Below are positions 1 through 8,753 of a DNA stretch of 64,000 nucleotides, one piece after another. Positions within the stretch are counted from its first letter, which is position 1, and each line of letters begins with the position of its first letter. The notes beneath the pieces were generated by a model. The model made no database searches and was not told the origin of the DNA. It saw only the letters and a program-made list of their open reading frames with translations. Origin of the DNA: an uncultured Actinomycetes bacterium (GTDB lineage: Bacteria; Actinomycetota; Actinomycetes; Nanopelagicales; Nanopelagicaceae); NCBI GenBank assembly GCA_903827945.1, contig CAIKKN010000024.1:1-64000 (forward strand), given 5' to 3'. A program made the translations under genes and the position numbers.

Positions 1-1
1 A

Positions 2-114
2 GGTCACGAGTTCCAGTGTTTAGCCCCGGCTTACTGGACGGCAACCCTCCACCACGGTGGGGTGCTCCGGGTGAAGACCAGGCCGACTGCAAAGTGCAGT
101 GGCAAGCGTGGGCC
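2..114 (+). promoter_or_regulatory. SAM-IV riboswitch
   Basis: This is an S-adenosylmethionine-binding leader RNA of the SAM-IV class, which is typical of actinobacteria. The SAM-I-like core is visible: GGTCACGAGT at the 5' side, a GGCAACCCTCC segment near 42-52, and GGGGTGCTCCGGGTGAAGACC closing the GGTC/GACC stem near 59-79. It is followed by the 3' extension with a TGCA-AAG-TGCA hairpin (88-98) and a GGCAAGCGTGGGCC tail. It lies just upstream of metY and metX and should repress them when SAM is plentiful. The window starts at its first base, so a few bases of the outer stem and the promoter may be cut off. Confidence 0.88.
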
Positions 115-177
115 ACTCGACTGATTTCAAGGATGATGTGGTTTGGCCCTCCTGTATTTCTAAAGGAGCTTGGAATA

Positions 178-1497
178 ATGTCATTTGAATTAGCAAAATC
201 ATCGTTTGAAACTCGTCAGATTCACGCGGGCCAAGTACCGGATCCAACAACGGGCGCCCGTGCACTTCCTATTTACCAGACAACTGCATATCAATTCCGC
301 GATACAACACATGCTGCGAATCTCTTTGGTCTTGCCGAACTTGGAAATATTTACACCCGCATCATGAATCCAACCCAGGATGCAGTCGAACAACGAATTG
401 CATCTCTTGAGGGAGGAGTTGCCGCGCTCTTGGTTTCTTCAGGATCAGCGGCAACAACATATGCGATTCAAAACGTGGCAGAGGCTGGGGACCATATTGT
501 TTCCTCGCCAAGTCTTTATGGTGGCACATACAATCTTTTTCATTACACCTTGAAGAAGTTTGGCATCGAAGTCACATTTGTTGAGAATCCTGGAGATCCA
601 GAATCTTGGCGCAAGGCAGTTCGTCCTAATACAAAGGCGTTCTTTGGCGAGACAATCGCAAATCCGAAGAATGACATTTTGGATATCGAGACAGTTGCAA
701 AAATTGCGCACGAGAACAACGTGCCGCTTATCGTTGATAACACTGTTGCTACGCCATTTCTGATTCGCCCGATTGAATACGGCGCTGACGTAGTTGTTCA
801 CTCAGCAACGAAGTTTCTTTCAGGTCACGGCACTGCTGTAGTCGGAGCAATCGTTGATGCAGGTAATTTTGATTATGCGCAACATAAGACAAAGTTCCCT
901 GGATTTAACGAGCCAGATCCTTCGTATCACGGCCTTGTGTACTCACAAGCTCTCGGAGTCGGTTCAGCATTTGGCGCTAATCTCTCATACATCTTCAAGA
1001 TTCGCCTTCAATTACTTCGCGATACTGGCGCTGCTGTCAGCCCATTTAACGCTTGGTTGTTGGCTCAAGGTCTTGAAACCTTGTCACTTCGTATCGAGCG
1101 TCACGTCAGTAATGCAACGGAGTTGGCGACATGGCTTGAAAAGCAACCTCAAGTCGAGAAGGTTAATTACGCAACCCTTCCTTCATCTCCTTGGCACGCA
1201 CTTGCGAAAAAGTATGCGCCTAAAGGCAGCGGCTCTGTTCTCTCATTCGAACTGAAGGGCGGAATTGAAGCGGGCAAGAAGTTCATTGAAGCGCTCGTCC
1301 TTCACTCACATGTCGCAAACATCGGCGATGTTCGTTCGCTGGCAATCCACCCAGCATCGACAACTCACTCCCAGCTCTCAGCTGAGGAACAAATAGCAGC
1401 TGGTGTAACGCCAGGGCTTGTTCGCCTCTCCGTTGGCATTGAGAACATAAACGACATCAAGGCAGATATCGAAGGCGGCTTCGCAGCAGCTAAGTAA
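178..1497 (+). CDS. metY: O-acetylhomoserine sulfhydrylase (MetY-type, PLP-dependent)
   Basis: This cytoplasmic PLP enzyme of the Cys/Met metabolism family makes homocysteine from O-acetylhomoserine and sulfide. The protein is 439 residues, the usual length. The PLP lysine lies in the motif HSATKFLSGHG at about residue 212, and the C-terminal SVGIENINDIKADIE is typical of the family. The reading frame is open back to base 16, but that stretch is the riboswitch. I chose ATG 178 because AAAGGAG lies just upstream and the family-like sequence starts there. metX follows after 17 bases, giving direct transsulfhydrylation to methionine under SAM-riboswitch control. Cystathionine gamma-synthase activity cannot be excluded, but length and the metX neighbour favour MetY. 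Confidence 0.9.
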   Translation: MSFELAKSSFETRQIHAGQVPDPTTGARALPIYQTTAYQFRDTTHAANLFGLAELGNIYTRIMNPTQDAVEQRIASLEGGVAALLVSSGSAATTYAIQNVAEAGDHIVSSPSLYGGTYNLFHYTLKKFGIEVTFVENPGDPESWRKAVRPNTKAFFGETIANPKNDILDIETVAKIAHENNVPLIVDNTVATPFLIRPIEYGADVVVHSATKFLSGHGTAVVGAIVDAGNFDYAQHKTKFPGFNEPDPSYHGLVYSQALGVGSAFGANLSYIFKIRLQLLRDTGAAVSPFNAWLLAQGLETLSLRIERHVSNATELATWLEKQPQVEKVNYATLPSSPWHALAKKYAPKGSGSVLSFELKGGIEAGKKFIEALVLHSHVANIGDVRSLAIHPASTTHSQLSAEEQIAAGVTPGLVRLSVGIENINDIKADIEGGFAAAK

Positions 1498-1514
1498 GTG
1501 CGCGATACTTCCTC

Positions 1515-2618
1515 ATGAGCAATTCACAGAAACACCTCGTCACCGGGGCTTGGCTTGAAGGCCAAGACCCCGGCGATCGAATGTTTCTGGAAATTGGCGA
1601 TCTCGAACTTGAATCAGGGCAAGTAATAAAGAACGCTCGGCTCGCTTATCAAACATGGGGAACTCTTAACGACGATAAGTCGAATGCAATTCTTGTAAAC
1701 CATGCAATGACTGGTTGGTCAGATGTTCCAGGTTGGTGGCCATCTATGGTCGGACCAGGTGCGCCTTTGGATTCTGATAAATACTTTGTGATCTGCCCAA
1801 ATGTTATCGGCGGATGTCAGGGGAGTACTGGACCATCGACTATCGCTAGCGATGGAAAACCATGGGGATCAAGATTTCCTTCCGTAACGATTCGTGATTT
1901 AGTTGAGGCTGAAGTTCGACTTGCCGATGCATTTGAAATTAAGCGATGGGTTCTTTCACTCGGGCCATCGCTTGGTGGCATGCGTTCTCTCGAATGGGCG
2001 ATTCAGTATCCAGAACGAGTCGGCGCAATCTGCACGATTGGCTCATCGGCCGTTGCGACAGGCGATCAAATTGGCGGATTCTCGATTCAAATACGTGCGA
2101 TCAAATCCGATTCGCACTATAACAACGGTGATTACTACGCCCAAGAAAAAGGTCCGATAGAAGGTATGGGGATTGCGCGGAGAATTGCGCATCTGACCTA
2201 CCGCACCGAAGGTGAGATGGATGTTCGCTTCGGCCGGGAACTTCAAGGAGATGAGACGGGCCGATATGCCGTGGAGTCATACTTGGATCACCAAGCTGCG
2301 AAATTGGCTCACCGATTCGATGCAAATACATATATCGCTCTTACCGAAGCGATGGCATCGCATGATGTTGGTCGCGATCGGGGTGGAGTTGCTGCTGCTC
2401 TTGGAACAGTGAAAGTTCCAACACTTGTGGTCTCCATCGACACAGATCGACTCTTCCCGCCCCGCCTGCAAGAGGAAATCGTTGAACTTGTGCCATCTGC
2501 GCAGCCTCTGGCCACCATTTCCTCGCCTTTTGGTCACGATGGATTTCTGATTGAGGTCGAAGAAGTTGGAAATCTAGTCCGCAAGGCGGTTGAATTAGGA
2601 GTCTCAAGTACTCATTGA
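1515..2618 (+). CDS. metX: Homoserine O-acetyltransferase
   Basis: This alpha/beta-hydrolase-fold acyltransferase activates homoserine with acetyl-CoA, the first committed step of methionine synthesis. At 367 residues it has the normal MetX length. The nucleophile elbow is LGPSLGGMRSLEW with Ser at about 152. The acid/base part is seen in SIDTDRLFPP near 309 and FGHDGF with His near 341. The oxyanion-side motif NAILVNHAMTG is near the N-terminus. It lies 17 bases after metY in the same direction and is probably co-transcribed from the riboswitch-controlled promoter. Acetyl rather than succinyl specificity is inferred from the family and the metY neighbour. Confidence 0.92.
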   Translation: MSNSQKHLVTGAWLEGQDPGDRMFLEIGDLELESGQVIKNARLAYQTWGTLNDDKSNAILVNHAMTGWSDVPGWWPSMVGPGAPLDSDKYFVICPNVIGGCQGSTGPSTIASDGKPWGSRFPSVTIRDLVEAEVRLADAFEIKRWVLSLGPSLGGMRSLEWAIQYPERVGAICTIGSSAVATGDQIGGFSIQIRAIKSDSHYNNGDYYAQEKGPIEGMGIARRIAHLTYRTEGEMDVRFGRELQGDETGRYAVESYLDHQAAKLAHRFDANTYIALTEAMASHDVGRDRGGVAAALGTVKVPTLVVSIDTDRLFPPRLQEEIVELVPSAQPLATISSPFGHDGFLIEVEEVGNLVRKAVELGVSSTH

Positions 2619-2683
2619 GAGTCGCCACGTCTTCTAAATGTGGATATCTGCTCTAATTGGTCAAAACGGGCCTGTGGATAATT

Positions 2684-2689
2684 TATAAT
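2684..2689 (+). promoter_or_regulatory. Candidate -10 box upstream of the sigma factor gene
   Basis: A perfect TATAAT lies 58 bases before the GTG start of the sigma factor gene. A TTGGTC at 2657 is too far upstream (21 bases) to be a good -35, so only the -10 is suggested. A separate promoter would let rpoD be expressed independently of the riboswitch-controlled met genes. Confidence 0.35.
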
Positions 2690-2746
2690 ATAGCCAGTAC
2701 CAAACCAGCACTTTGCTGATGTACCAAATAAACAAAAGGATGTTCT

Positions 2747-4228
2747 GTGCCTGTATCTCGTGCGCCAAAAAACGGCGCTGCAGTGAAGAAAGTTGCTCCT
2801 GCAAAGAAAGTTGCGGCGAAGAAAGTTGCTCCTGCAAAAAAGGTAGCGGCGCCCGCAAAGAAGACAGCGGCAAAGAAAGTCGCAGCTGTTAAGAAGGCGA
2901 ACCGTTTTCCTACAAAGGCAGAGCTAGAAGCGCTTCGTATCGCTCGTGAAGCGGAAGAACAAGCCAAACTTGAGAGAAAGAAAGCGCATCGCTTTCCAAC
3001 AAAAGCAGAATTAGAAGAACGTAAGAGAGCCGAGCAAGGGCTACCTCCACTTTCAGAAACGAAAGCTGAATCGGCAACTCCAGTAAAAGCAGGAAAGACT
3101 GTTGTCACAAAGATTGATGGGGAAGAAGTTGAACTAGAGGAAGTAGAGCTTGAAGATCTCGAAACTCTGGTTGAAGAAGTAACAGAAATCGTTGAGACTG
3201 AAAAAGAAGAAATTCGCGTTGTCAACGTCGCTGATGAATCTCAGAATGAAGCGAATGCTTTTACAATCAAGGATTCTGAAGAAGATGATGCACCAGCTCA
3301 AACAGTTCTGACTGCCGGAGCGACTGCTGACCCTGTTAAAGATTATTTGAAGTTGATCGGTCGTGTTCCACTTCTGAATGCAGAAATGGAAGTTGAACTT
3401 TCGCTGCAAGTCGAGGCGGGGCTCTTTGCTGAAGAGCTAATTCTTAAAGATAAGAAAATGGATAAGAAACTCAAGCGTGAGCTAGAAACTCTTGTTCTTC
3501 AAGGAAAGCGTGCGAAAAACCACCTTCTTGAAGCAAACCTTCGCCTTGTTGTGTCACTTGCTAAGCGCTACACCGGTCGCGGCATGTTGTTCCTTGATTT
3601 GATTCAAGAAGGAAATCTGGGCCTAATCCGTGCGGTTGAAAAGTTCGACTACACAAAGGGCTATAAGTTCTCGACATATGCGACGTGGTGGATTCGCCAG
3701 GCGATCACACGTGCGATGGCTGATCAGGCTCGAACAATTCGTATTCCAGTTCATATGGTTGAAGTTATTAACAAACTCGCCCGCGTTCAGCGACAGATGC
3801 TTCAAGATCTTGGCCGCGAACCGACACCAGAAGAATTGGCTAAAGAACTCGACATGACACCTGAAAAAGTTGTCGAAGTTCAAAAGTATGGCCGCGAACC
3901 AATTTCACTTCACACGCCACTTGGTGAAGAAGGAGATTCAGAATTCGGTGATTTGATTGAAGATTCAGAAGCAATCGTTCCCGCAGATGCTGTCTCCTTC
4001 ACACTTCTTCAAGAACAGTTGCACTCGGTCCTAGACACACTTTCAGAGCGTGAAGCAGGTGTTGTAGCGATGCGATTTGGTCTCACAGATGGCCAGCCAA
4101 AGACTCTCGATGAAATCGGTAAGGTTTACGGCGTAACTCGTGAACGTATTCGACAGATTGAATCAAAGACAATGTCAAAATTGCGCCACCCATCACGTAG
4201 CCAAGTGCTCCGCGATTATCTAGATTAA
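2747..4228 (+). CDS. rpoD: Primary RNA polymerase sigma factor (SigA/HrdB/RpoD family)
   Basis: This is the housekeeping sigma-70 factor that directs RNA polymerase to -10/-35 promoters. The 493 residues comprise a basic low-complexity N-terminus of repeated KKVAA/PAKK units (about 10-50), an acidic linker (about 120-180), region 1.2 ([16 protein letters not shown], about 198), region 2 with [16 protein letters not shown] and the [13 protein letters not shown] element, region 3 and region 4 ending in LRDYLD. The GTG at 2747 follows AAAAGGA and starts the family-typical N-terminus. The alanine-lysine tail resembles the extended N-termini of actinobacterial principal sigma factors. An alternative sigma factor is unlikely, because regions 1.2 to 4.2 are complete and rpoD-like. 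Confidence 0.95.
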   Translation: MPVSRAPKNGAAVKKVAPAKKVAAKKVAPAKKVAAPAKKTAAKKVAAVKKANRFPTKAELEALRIAREAEEQAKLERKKAHRFPTKAELEERKRAEQGLPPLSETKAESATPVKAGKTVVTKIDGEEVELEEVELEDLETLVEEVTEIVETEKEEIRVVNVADESQNEANAFTIKDSEEDDAPAQTVLTAGATADPVKDYLKLIGRVPLLNAEMEVELSLQVEAGLFAEELILKDKKMDKKLKRELETLVLQGKRAKNHLLEANLRLVVSLAKRYTGRGMLFLDLIQEGNLGLIRAVEKFDYTKGYKFSTYATWWIRQAITRAMADQARTIRIPVHMVEVINKLARVQRQMLQDLGREPTPEELAKELDMTPEKVVEVQKYGREPISLHTPLGEEGDSEFGDLIEDSEAIVPADAVSFTLLQEQLHSVLDTLSEREAGVVAMRFGLTDGQPKTLDEIGKVYGVTRERIRQIESKTMSKLRHPSRSQVLRDYLD

Positions 4229-4240
4229 TAAGTAATTAAT

Positions 4241-4417
4241 TTGAGCAACCCGAAGATATTCATCAACCCTCGTAGCGGATCTATTCGCATTACGGGGGAT
4301 GTTGATTTTGTGGATGCCGACGGAAATCTGATTGAGAGTAAGTCAGAAGTAAAACTTTGCGGCTGCGGTCACAGCGAAGATAAGCCCTACTGCGACGGCT
4401 CCCACAAAAAATATTGA
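4241..4417 (+). CDS. Small CDGSH-type iron-sulfur protein
   Basis: This 58-residue protein starts with TTG 12 bases after the sigma factor stop. Its C-terminal half matches the CDGSH iron-sulfur signature exactly: Cys40, Cys42, Ser45, Pro49, Cys51, Asp52, Gly53 and His55, which in the family bind a 2Fe-2S cluster with three Cys and one His. The N-terminal part is short beta-like sequence with no transmembrane segment, so it is probably a soluble redox or cluster-transfer protein. The start codon is uncertain because no strong ribosome-binding site precedes it, and it may be translated by coupling to rpoD. Partner and function are unknown. Confidence 0.85.
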   Translation: MSNPKIFINPRSGSIRITGDVDFVDADGNLIESKSEVKLCGCGHSEDKPYCDGSHKKY

Positions 4418-4556
4418 GATTCCGCTCCTAGAGCCAGCACTTTTACTCACAAGTCACACCTTGGAATCGCGAATATCTATGTACATCCAACGCCTTTAAG
4501 CGGAGAGTCATCTAGCAAAGCATCTTTGCGAAGTTTCTTAATGGAATGGACTCAGA

Positions 4557-5615
4557 ATGAAAGCTCTCGTTTACGGCGGACCTGGAATCAAAACTTGGAC
4601 GGATGTTCCAGATCCAGTAATTAAGCAACCAACTGATGTGATCGTTCGTATCGATACGACCACTATTTGCGGCACCGATTTGCACATCCTCAAGGGTGAT
4701 GTGCCTGCAGTTACTTCCGGTCGTATCTTGGGGCATGAAGGCGTGGGAAAGATTACTGAAGTAGGTTCCTCAGTTACCACCCTTAAGGTTGGAGATCGCG
4801 TTTTAATTTCATGCATCAAATCCTGCGGCGCATGCGCTAACTGCAAAGTTGGACTCTATTCACACTGCCTGGGCGGAGAAGGTGCGTCGGGTATGGGATG
4901 GGTATTTGGACATCTCATCGATGGAACTCAAGCTGAGTTAGTTCGCGTCCCATACGCAGAGAATTCTGTATACAAGTTACCCGAAAGCGTCACTGATGAA
5001 GAAGGTGTGATGCTCTCCGATATTTTCCCAACTGGCTTTGAAATTGGAGTTCAGTATGGTGGAGTAAAGCCAGGTGATGTTGTTGCAGTCATTGGTGCTG
5101 GGCCTGTTGGTCTTGCAGCAATTGCAACGGCAGGTTTATATGGCGCAGCAAAAATCATTGCGATTGATCTTGATCAAAATCGATTGGATAAGTCTCGCGA
5201 ATTTGGTGCGACAGATACTGTTCTATCCGATGAAGGAAGTTGGAAAGAAAAGGTAATGGCGATGACTGATGGAGCAGGCGTGGATGTTGCAATTGAGGCA
5301 GTTGGAGTTCCTTCCACTTTCACGATGGCGACACAAATCGTTCGCCCTGGTGGCCATGTTGCAAATGTTGGTGTTCATGGAAAAGAAGTCGCACTTCACC
5401 TGGAAAGCCTCTGGATTCATAACATCAACATAAGTATGGGTCTGGTAAATACAAATACCACACCAATGCTGTTGAAATTAATCGAAAGCAAGAAGTTGCC
5501 GGCTGACAAAATGGTCACGCATCGCTTCTCTTTTGATCAATTTATCGAGGCTTATGACACATTTGGAAGAGCGGCCGAAACAAAGGCTCTCAAGGTCGCA
5601 ATCGCAAGAAAGTAA
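4557..5615 (+). CDS. Zinc-dependent medium-chain alcohol dehydrogenase
   Basis: This is a 352-residue cytoplasmic MDR-family dehydrogenase. Catalytic zinc ligands are seen in TICGTDLH (Cys near 38) and GHEGVG (His and Glu near 61-62). The structural zinc loop is CGACANCKVGLYSHC near 91-105. The Rossmann motif VIGAGPVGLAAIA (near 175) is followed by IAIDLD, whose Asp suggests NAD over NADP. The substrate cannot be read from sequence; relatives act on secondary alcohols, 2,3-butanediol or aldehydes. It stands alone, 139 bases after the CDGSH gene, and is closed by a strong terminator. I see no regulatory site in 4418-4556. Confidence 0.88.
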   Translation: MKALVYGGPGIKTWTDVPDPVIKQPTDVIVRIDTTTICGTDLHILKGDVPAVTSGRILGHEGVGKITEVGSSVTTLKVGDRVLISCIKSCGACANCKVGLYSHCLGGEGASGMGWVFGHLIDGTQAELVRVPYAENSVYKLPESVTDEEGVMLSDIFPTGFEIGVQYGGVKPGDVVAVIGAGPVGLAAIATAGLYGAAKIIAIDLDQNRLDKSREFGATDTVLSDEGSWKEKVMAMTDGAGVDVAIEAVGVPSTFTMATQIVRPGGHVANVGVHGKEVALHLESLWIHNINISMGLVNTNTTPMLLKLIESKKLPADKMVTHRFSFDQFIEAYDTFGRAAETKALKVAIARK

Positions 5616-5628
5616 ATAAATCCAAAAG

Positions 5629-5674
5629 AAGAAAGCCCGAATGGTCTCAAAGGAGATTCTTCGGGCTTTCTTTA
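5629..5674. terminator. Bidirectional rho-independent terminator
   Basis: A GAAAGCCCGAA / TTCGGGCTTTC inverted repeat is flanked by an A-rich left side and a T-rich right side. It can stop both the alcohol dehydrogenase transcript and the oppositely oriented DUF7455 transcript. Confidence 0.88.
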
Positions 5675-5700
5675 AAAAGCGTTAAGAAATTTTTTAAAGG

Positions 5701-5925
5701 TTAACGAGCGGTGTCGTTGTTGGCATCTACGAGCTTTACAGTCTCGTCCTGGATGCGAGCGGTGACCTTTTTAAGGCCTTCGGCATACTCTTTGGCGTGG
5801 TGAGCACAGAAGAGAAGTTCTCCGCCATTGAGGAGCATTGCACGAACATAGGCCTGAGCACCGCAACGGTCACAACGATCGACTGCGCTCAAAGGCGTTG
5901 GTTCGAGAATCAACTGCTCTGTCAT
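5701..5925 (-). CDS. DUF7455-like small zinc-ribbon protein
   Basis: This 74-residue protein has two paired metal-ligand motifs: CDRCG near 18-22 and CAHH near 40-43. This is the layout of a single treble-clef or zinc-ribbon unit. Small proteins of this type (DUF7455) are common in actinobacteria and often sit beside the second GyrB/ParE gene, as here, where the topoisomerase gene starts divergently. No enzyme motif or transmembrane segment is present. The function is unknown; binding of nucleic acid or another protein is only a guess from the fold. Confidence 0.75.
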   Translation of the reverse strand: MTEQLILEPTPLSAVDRCDRCGAQAYVRAMLLNGGELLFCAHHAKEYAEGLKKVTARIQDETVKLVDANNDTAR

Positions 5926-6122
5926 GTGGATTACCTTTCTTTTAAACTTCTAAGTAGTTAGAGAACAGTAAAGCATCATCTCTTTATTCCCGGCACGATT
6001 AATCGGGGAATGAGATATTTTTCTCCATATTCGGGCGCAATTCTCAGCAATTGGACATATTTCTCACCCCCTTCGGCGCGTATTGCACCTGCAAGTACCT
6101 TGCGGAGATAACCTTCGTCCCC
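5926..6122. other. Divergent intergenic region between the DUF7455 and parE genes
   Basis: This 197-base stretch must hold the two divergent promoters. It is AT-rich near the DUF7455 side (5930-5990). An ATG at 6051 opens the frame of the topoisomerase gene, but the added residues do not look like family sequence. I found no clear operator or hairpin. Confidence 0.4.
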
Positions 6123-8192
6123 GTGGCTACCGAACAAGTAACAGAAGAGTTGAATTCCTACACCGCCAAAGATCTTGCGGTTTTGGAAGGCCTTGATGCT
6201 GTTCGCAAGCGCCCTGGTATGTATATCGGCACGACGGATTCTCGCGGATTGATGCATTGCCTCTGGGAAATTATCGATAACTCAGTAGACGAAGCGCTCG
6301 GCGGGCATTGTAAGAAAATTGAAATTAATCTTGAAGCTGATGGTTCTGTTGAAGTTCATGATGATGGCCGCGGAATTCCTGTTGATAAAGAACCTAAAAC
6401 CGGACTGACTGGCGTTGAAGTTGTTCTCACTAAATTGCACGCAGGTGGAAAGTTCGGCGGCGGATCATATGCAGCATCCGGCGGGCTTCACGGAGTTGGT
6501 GCATCAGTAGTAAATGCCCTTGCTTCGCGTCTGGATGCAGAAGTTGATCGCGGCGGCAAAATTCACTGGATGTCATTCCAACGTGGAAATGCTGGCATCT
6601 TCGATGGAGATGGTCCAAAGGCTCCATTCACCGAGAGCAGCGGACTCCGCGTTATAGGAAAGATTTCACCAAAAATTACAGGTACGCGTATTAAGTGGTG
6701 GTTTGATCGTCAGATTTTCTTGAAGGAAGCTGAGCTTTCGATTGAAGACATTTACGCTCGAGCGCGTCAAACCTCGTATTTGGTTCCAGGTTTAACTCTG
6801 ATTGTTAATGACAATAGAGCAAAAGCAAAGACGACTGAAACTTTCTTCCACAAAGGTGGAATTTCGGAATTCTGTACATTCCTACGCCCCGATGAACCAA
6901 TAGGTGAAGTTATTCGCCTGCAGGGCGAAGGCGACTACACCGAAACTGTCCCCGTTCTCGATGATAAAGGGCACATGATGCCTACCGAAGTAGCTCGTAA
7001 TATGGGAGTCGATATCGCTCTTCAGTGGGGCAACGGGTATGACACCACGTTGGCTTCCTTTGTAAATATTATTTCAACGCCTAAGGGCGGTACGCACACG
7101 GCTGGGTTTGAGCGCGCGATTACAAAAGCGTTTAATGACGCACTTCGCGCCAATAAAGTAATGAAGAACAACGAGGCTGACGTCATTAAAGATGACGTTT
7201 TAGAGGGTCTCACAGCGGTCGTAACCGTTCGTATGTCTGAGCCACAATTTGAAGGACAGACAAAGGAAGTTCTGGGCACGGCGGCTGCCACGAAGATTGT
7301 TGCAGCGGTAGTTGCCGAAGAGATGAAGAATTTCTTTAACACGACAAAGCGAGTCGACAAGGCCACCGGCAAAGCTGTCATGGAAAAGATTGCTGGTGCA
7401 TCTCGCACGCGTCTTTCTGCCCGCGCGCACAAGGATCTTCAGCGCAGAAAGAATGCTTTGGAATCTTCTTCACTTCCTACAAAGCTTTCAGATTGTCGCG
7501 CAGATGACACAAATCGCACCGAATTGTTTATCGTTGAGGGAGACTCGGCGCTTGGAACAACAAAGGCTGCACGAAATTCTGAATTCCAGGCAATTTTGCC
7601 GATTCGTGGAAAGATTTTGAATGTTCAAAAAGCCTCTCTTTCGCAGATGCTTGAGAACAGTGAATGTGCATCGATTATTCAAGTTATCGGAGCAGGCTCA
7701 GGCCAGTCCTTCAATTTAGATGATGCGCGCTACGGTCGCATTATCTTGATGTCTGATGCTGATGTGGACGGGGCTCACATCCGATGCCTTTTACTCACCC
7801 TCTTCCATCGCTATATGAAGCCTTTGATTGATGACGGTCGCGTTTTTGCTGCGATTCCACCACTTCATCGCATTGATGTAGTTGGCGGAAAGCGCGGAGA
7901 AGTTATCTACACATACTCTGATGATGAGATGAAAAAAATTACAGCTGGTCTTCTAAAGGAAGGAAAGCGTTGGAAGGAACCAATCCAGCGTTACAAAGGA
8001 CTTGGTGAAATGGACGCCGATCAACTTCGTGAAACAACAATGCTTCCTGAAGCTCGCACACTTCGCCGCATCACAATGAAAGATACGGCAGCGGCTGAAA
8101 AGATGTTCGAACTTTTGATGGGTAATGAAGTGGCACCGCGCAAAGAATTTATTTCTAACGCCGAGATTGATCGCGACAGAATCGACGCCTAA
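6123..8192 (+). CDS. parE: Type IIA topoisomerase subunit B (ParE/second GyrB)
   Basis: This is the ATPase subunit of a topoisomerase IV-like enzyme that relaxes or decatenates DNA. GHKL ATPase motifs are EIIDNSVDEAL, DDGRGIP and GGLHGVGASVVNAL. The TOPRIM domain shows FIVEGDSALG and the metal-binding DADVDG. The C-terminus has RYKGLGEMDADQL. I chose GTG 6123 (VATEQVTEELN), giving 689 residues, since the frame upstream is not family-like; ATG 6051 is the alternative. The partner ParC-like gene lies 560 bases downstream on the other strand, separated by an acetyltransferase gene. No other topoisomerase pair is in the window, so ParE versus GyrB naming rests on the neighbour and the actinobacterial context. 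Confidence 0.9.
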   Translation: MATEQVTEELNSYTAKDLAVLEGLDAVRKRPGMYIGTTDSRGLMHCLWEIIDNSVDEALGGHCKKIEINLEADGSVEVHDDGRGIPVDKEPKTGLTGVEVVLTKLHAGGKFGGGSYAASGGLHGVGASVVNALASRLDAEVDRGGKIHWMSFQRGNAGIFDGDGPKAPFTESSGLRVIGKISPKITGTRIKWWFDRQIFLKEAELSIEDIYARARQTSYLVPGLTLIVNDNRAKAKTTETFFHKGGISEFCTFLRPDEPIGEVIRLQGEGDYTETVPVLDDKGHMMPTEVARNMGVDIALQWGNGYDTTLASFVNIISTPKGGTHTAGFERAITKAFNDALRANKVMKNNEADVIKDDVLEGLTAVVTVRMSEPQFEGQTKEVLGTAAATKIVAAVVAEEMKNFFNTTKRVDKATGKAVMEKIAGASRTRLSARAHKDLQRRKNALESSSLPTKLSDCRADDTNRTELFIVEGDSALGTTKAARNSEFQAILPIRGKILNVQKASLSQMLENSECASIIQVIGAGSGQSFNLDDARYGRIILMSDADVDGAHIRCLLLTLFHRYMKPLIDDGRVFAAIPPLHRIDVVGGKRGEVIYTYSDDEMKKITAGLLKEGKRWKEPIQRYKGLGEMDADQLRETTMLPEARTLRRITMKDTAAAEKMFELLMGNEVAPRKEFISNAEIDRDRIDA

Positions 8193-8750
8193 GTGGCGGA
8201 TTTTTCCTTCATAGAGTCAGAACGTCTCTATATGCGTGCATTCAAGGACGAAGACGCGCAAGCTATGTTTGAATATCACAGCGATCCAGAGATTTGCAGG
8301 TACATCCCGTGGAACGTTCGAACCCTCGAAGAAGTTGCGAAATCGATTACAGATAATAAGAGTGCATTTTTCCTCAATACCGAAGGTGATTACCTAACAC
8401 TTGCCCTCTGCCGAAAATCCGATGACAAACTCATTGGACAGATGAATGCAATGTATCGAAGCGCCGAACATAAGAAAGGTGAATTCGGGTATGTAATTAA
8501 CCCAAAGTTTGGCGGCCAAGGTTATGCAAGCGAGGCGAGCGCCGCCCTTGTTACAGCGCTATTTGATTCTGGACTCTTTCACCGAGTCATTGCCAACATT
8601 GATGTGCGAAATACGCCTTCTTGGAAACTTGTTGAACGAATTGGCCTTCGCCGAGAAGCACATTACATTCAGGATTATTGGTTTAAGGGGGAGTGGACCG
8701 ACTCCTATATTTATGCCTCCCTTAAAGAGGAATGGCAGTCCTGCCACTAA
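8193..8750 (+). CDS. GNAT family N-acetyltransferase (RimJ/RimL-like)
   Basis: This 185-residue protein starts with GTG directly after the parE stop codon, so translation is probably coupled. The sequence has the RimJ/RimL pattern: ESERLYMRAFKDEDA at the N-terminus, the acetyl-CoA pyrophosphate loop in NPKFGGQGYASEASAAL near 108-125, and NIDVRNTPSWKLVERIGLR near 143-160. The substrate could be a protein N-terminus, an amino acid or a small amine; the sequence does not say. It ends 3 bases before the convergent parC-like stop. Confidence 0.85.
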   Translation: MADFSFIESERLYMRAFKDEDAQAMFEYHSDPEICRYIPWNVRTLEEVAKSITDNKSAFFLNTEGDYLTLALCRKSDDKLIGQMNAMYRSAEHKKGEFGYVINPKFGGQGYASEASAALVTALFDSGLFHRVIANIDVRNTPSWKLVERIGLRREAHYIQDYWFKGEWTDSYIYASLKEEWQSCH

Positions 8751-8753
8751 TAA

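Noticed and set aside
16-177. N-terminal extension of metY in frame
   Set aside because: The bases are the SAM-IV riboswitch; a good ribosome-binding site and family-like start lie at 178.
2657-2689. Complete -35/-10 promoter for rpoD
   Set aside because: TTGGTC is 21 bases from TATAAT, beyond normal spacing; only the -10 was kept.
2683-3225. Long minus-strand frame rich in Ser/Phe/Ala
   Set aside because: It mirrors the repetitive lysine/alanine region of the sigma factor gene and has no independent protein features.
6051-6122. Longer N-terminus of the ParE-like protein
   Set aside because: The extra residues are Cys/Pro-rich and not family-like; the GTG at 6123 is preferred, though not proven.
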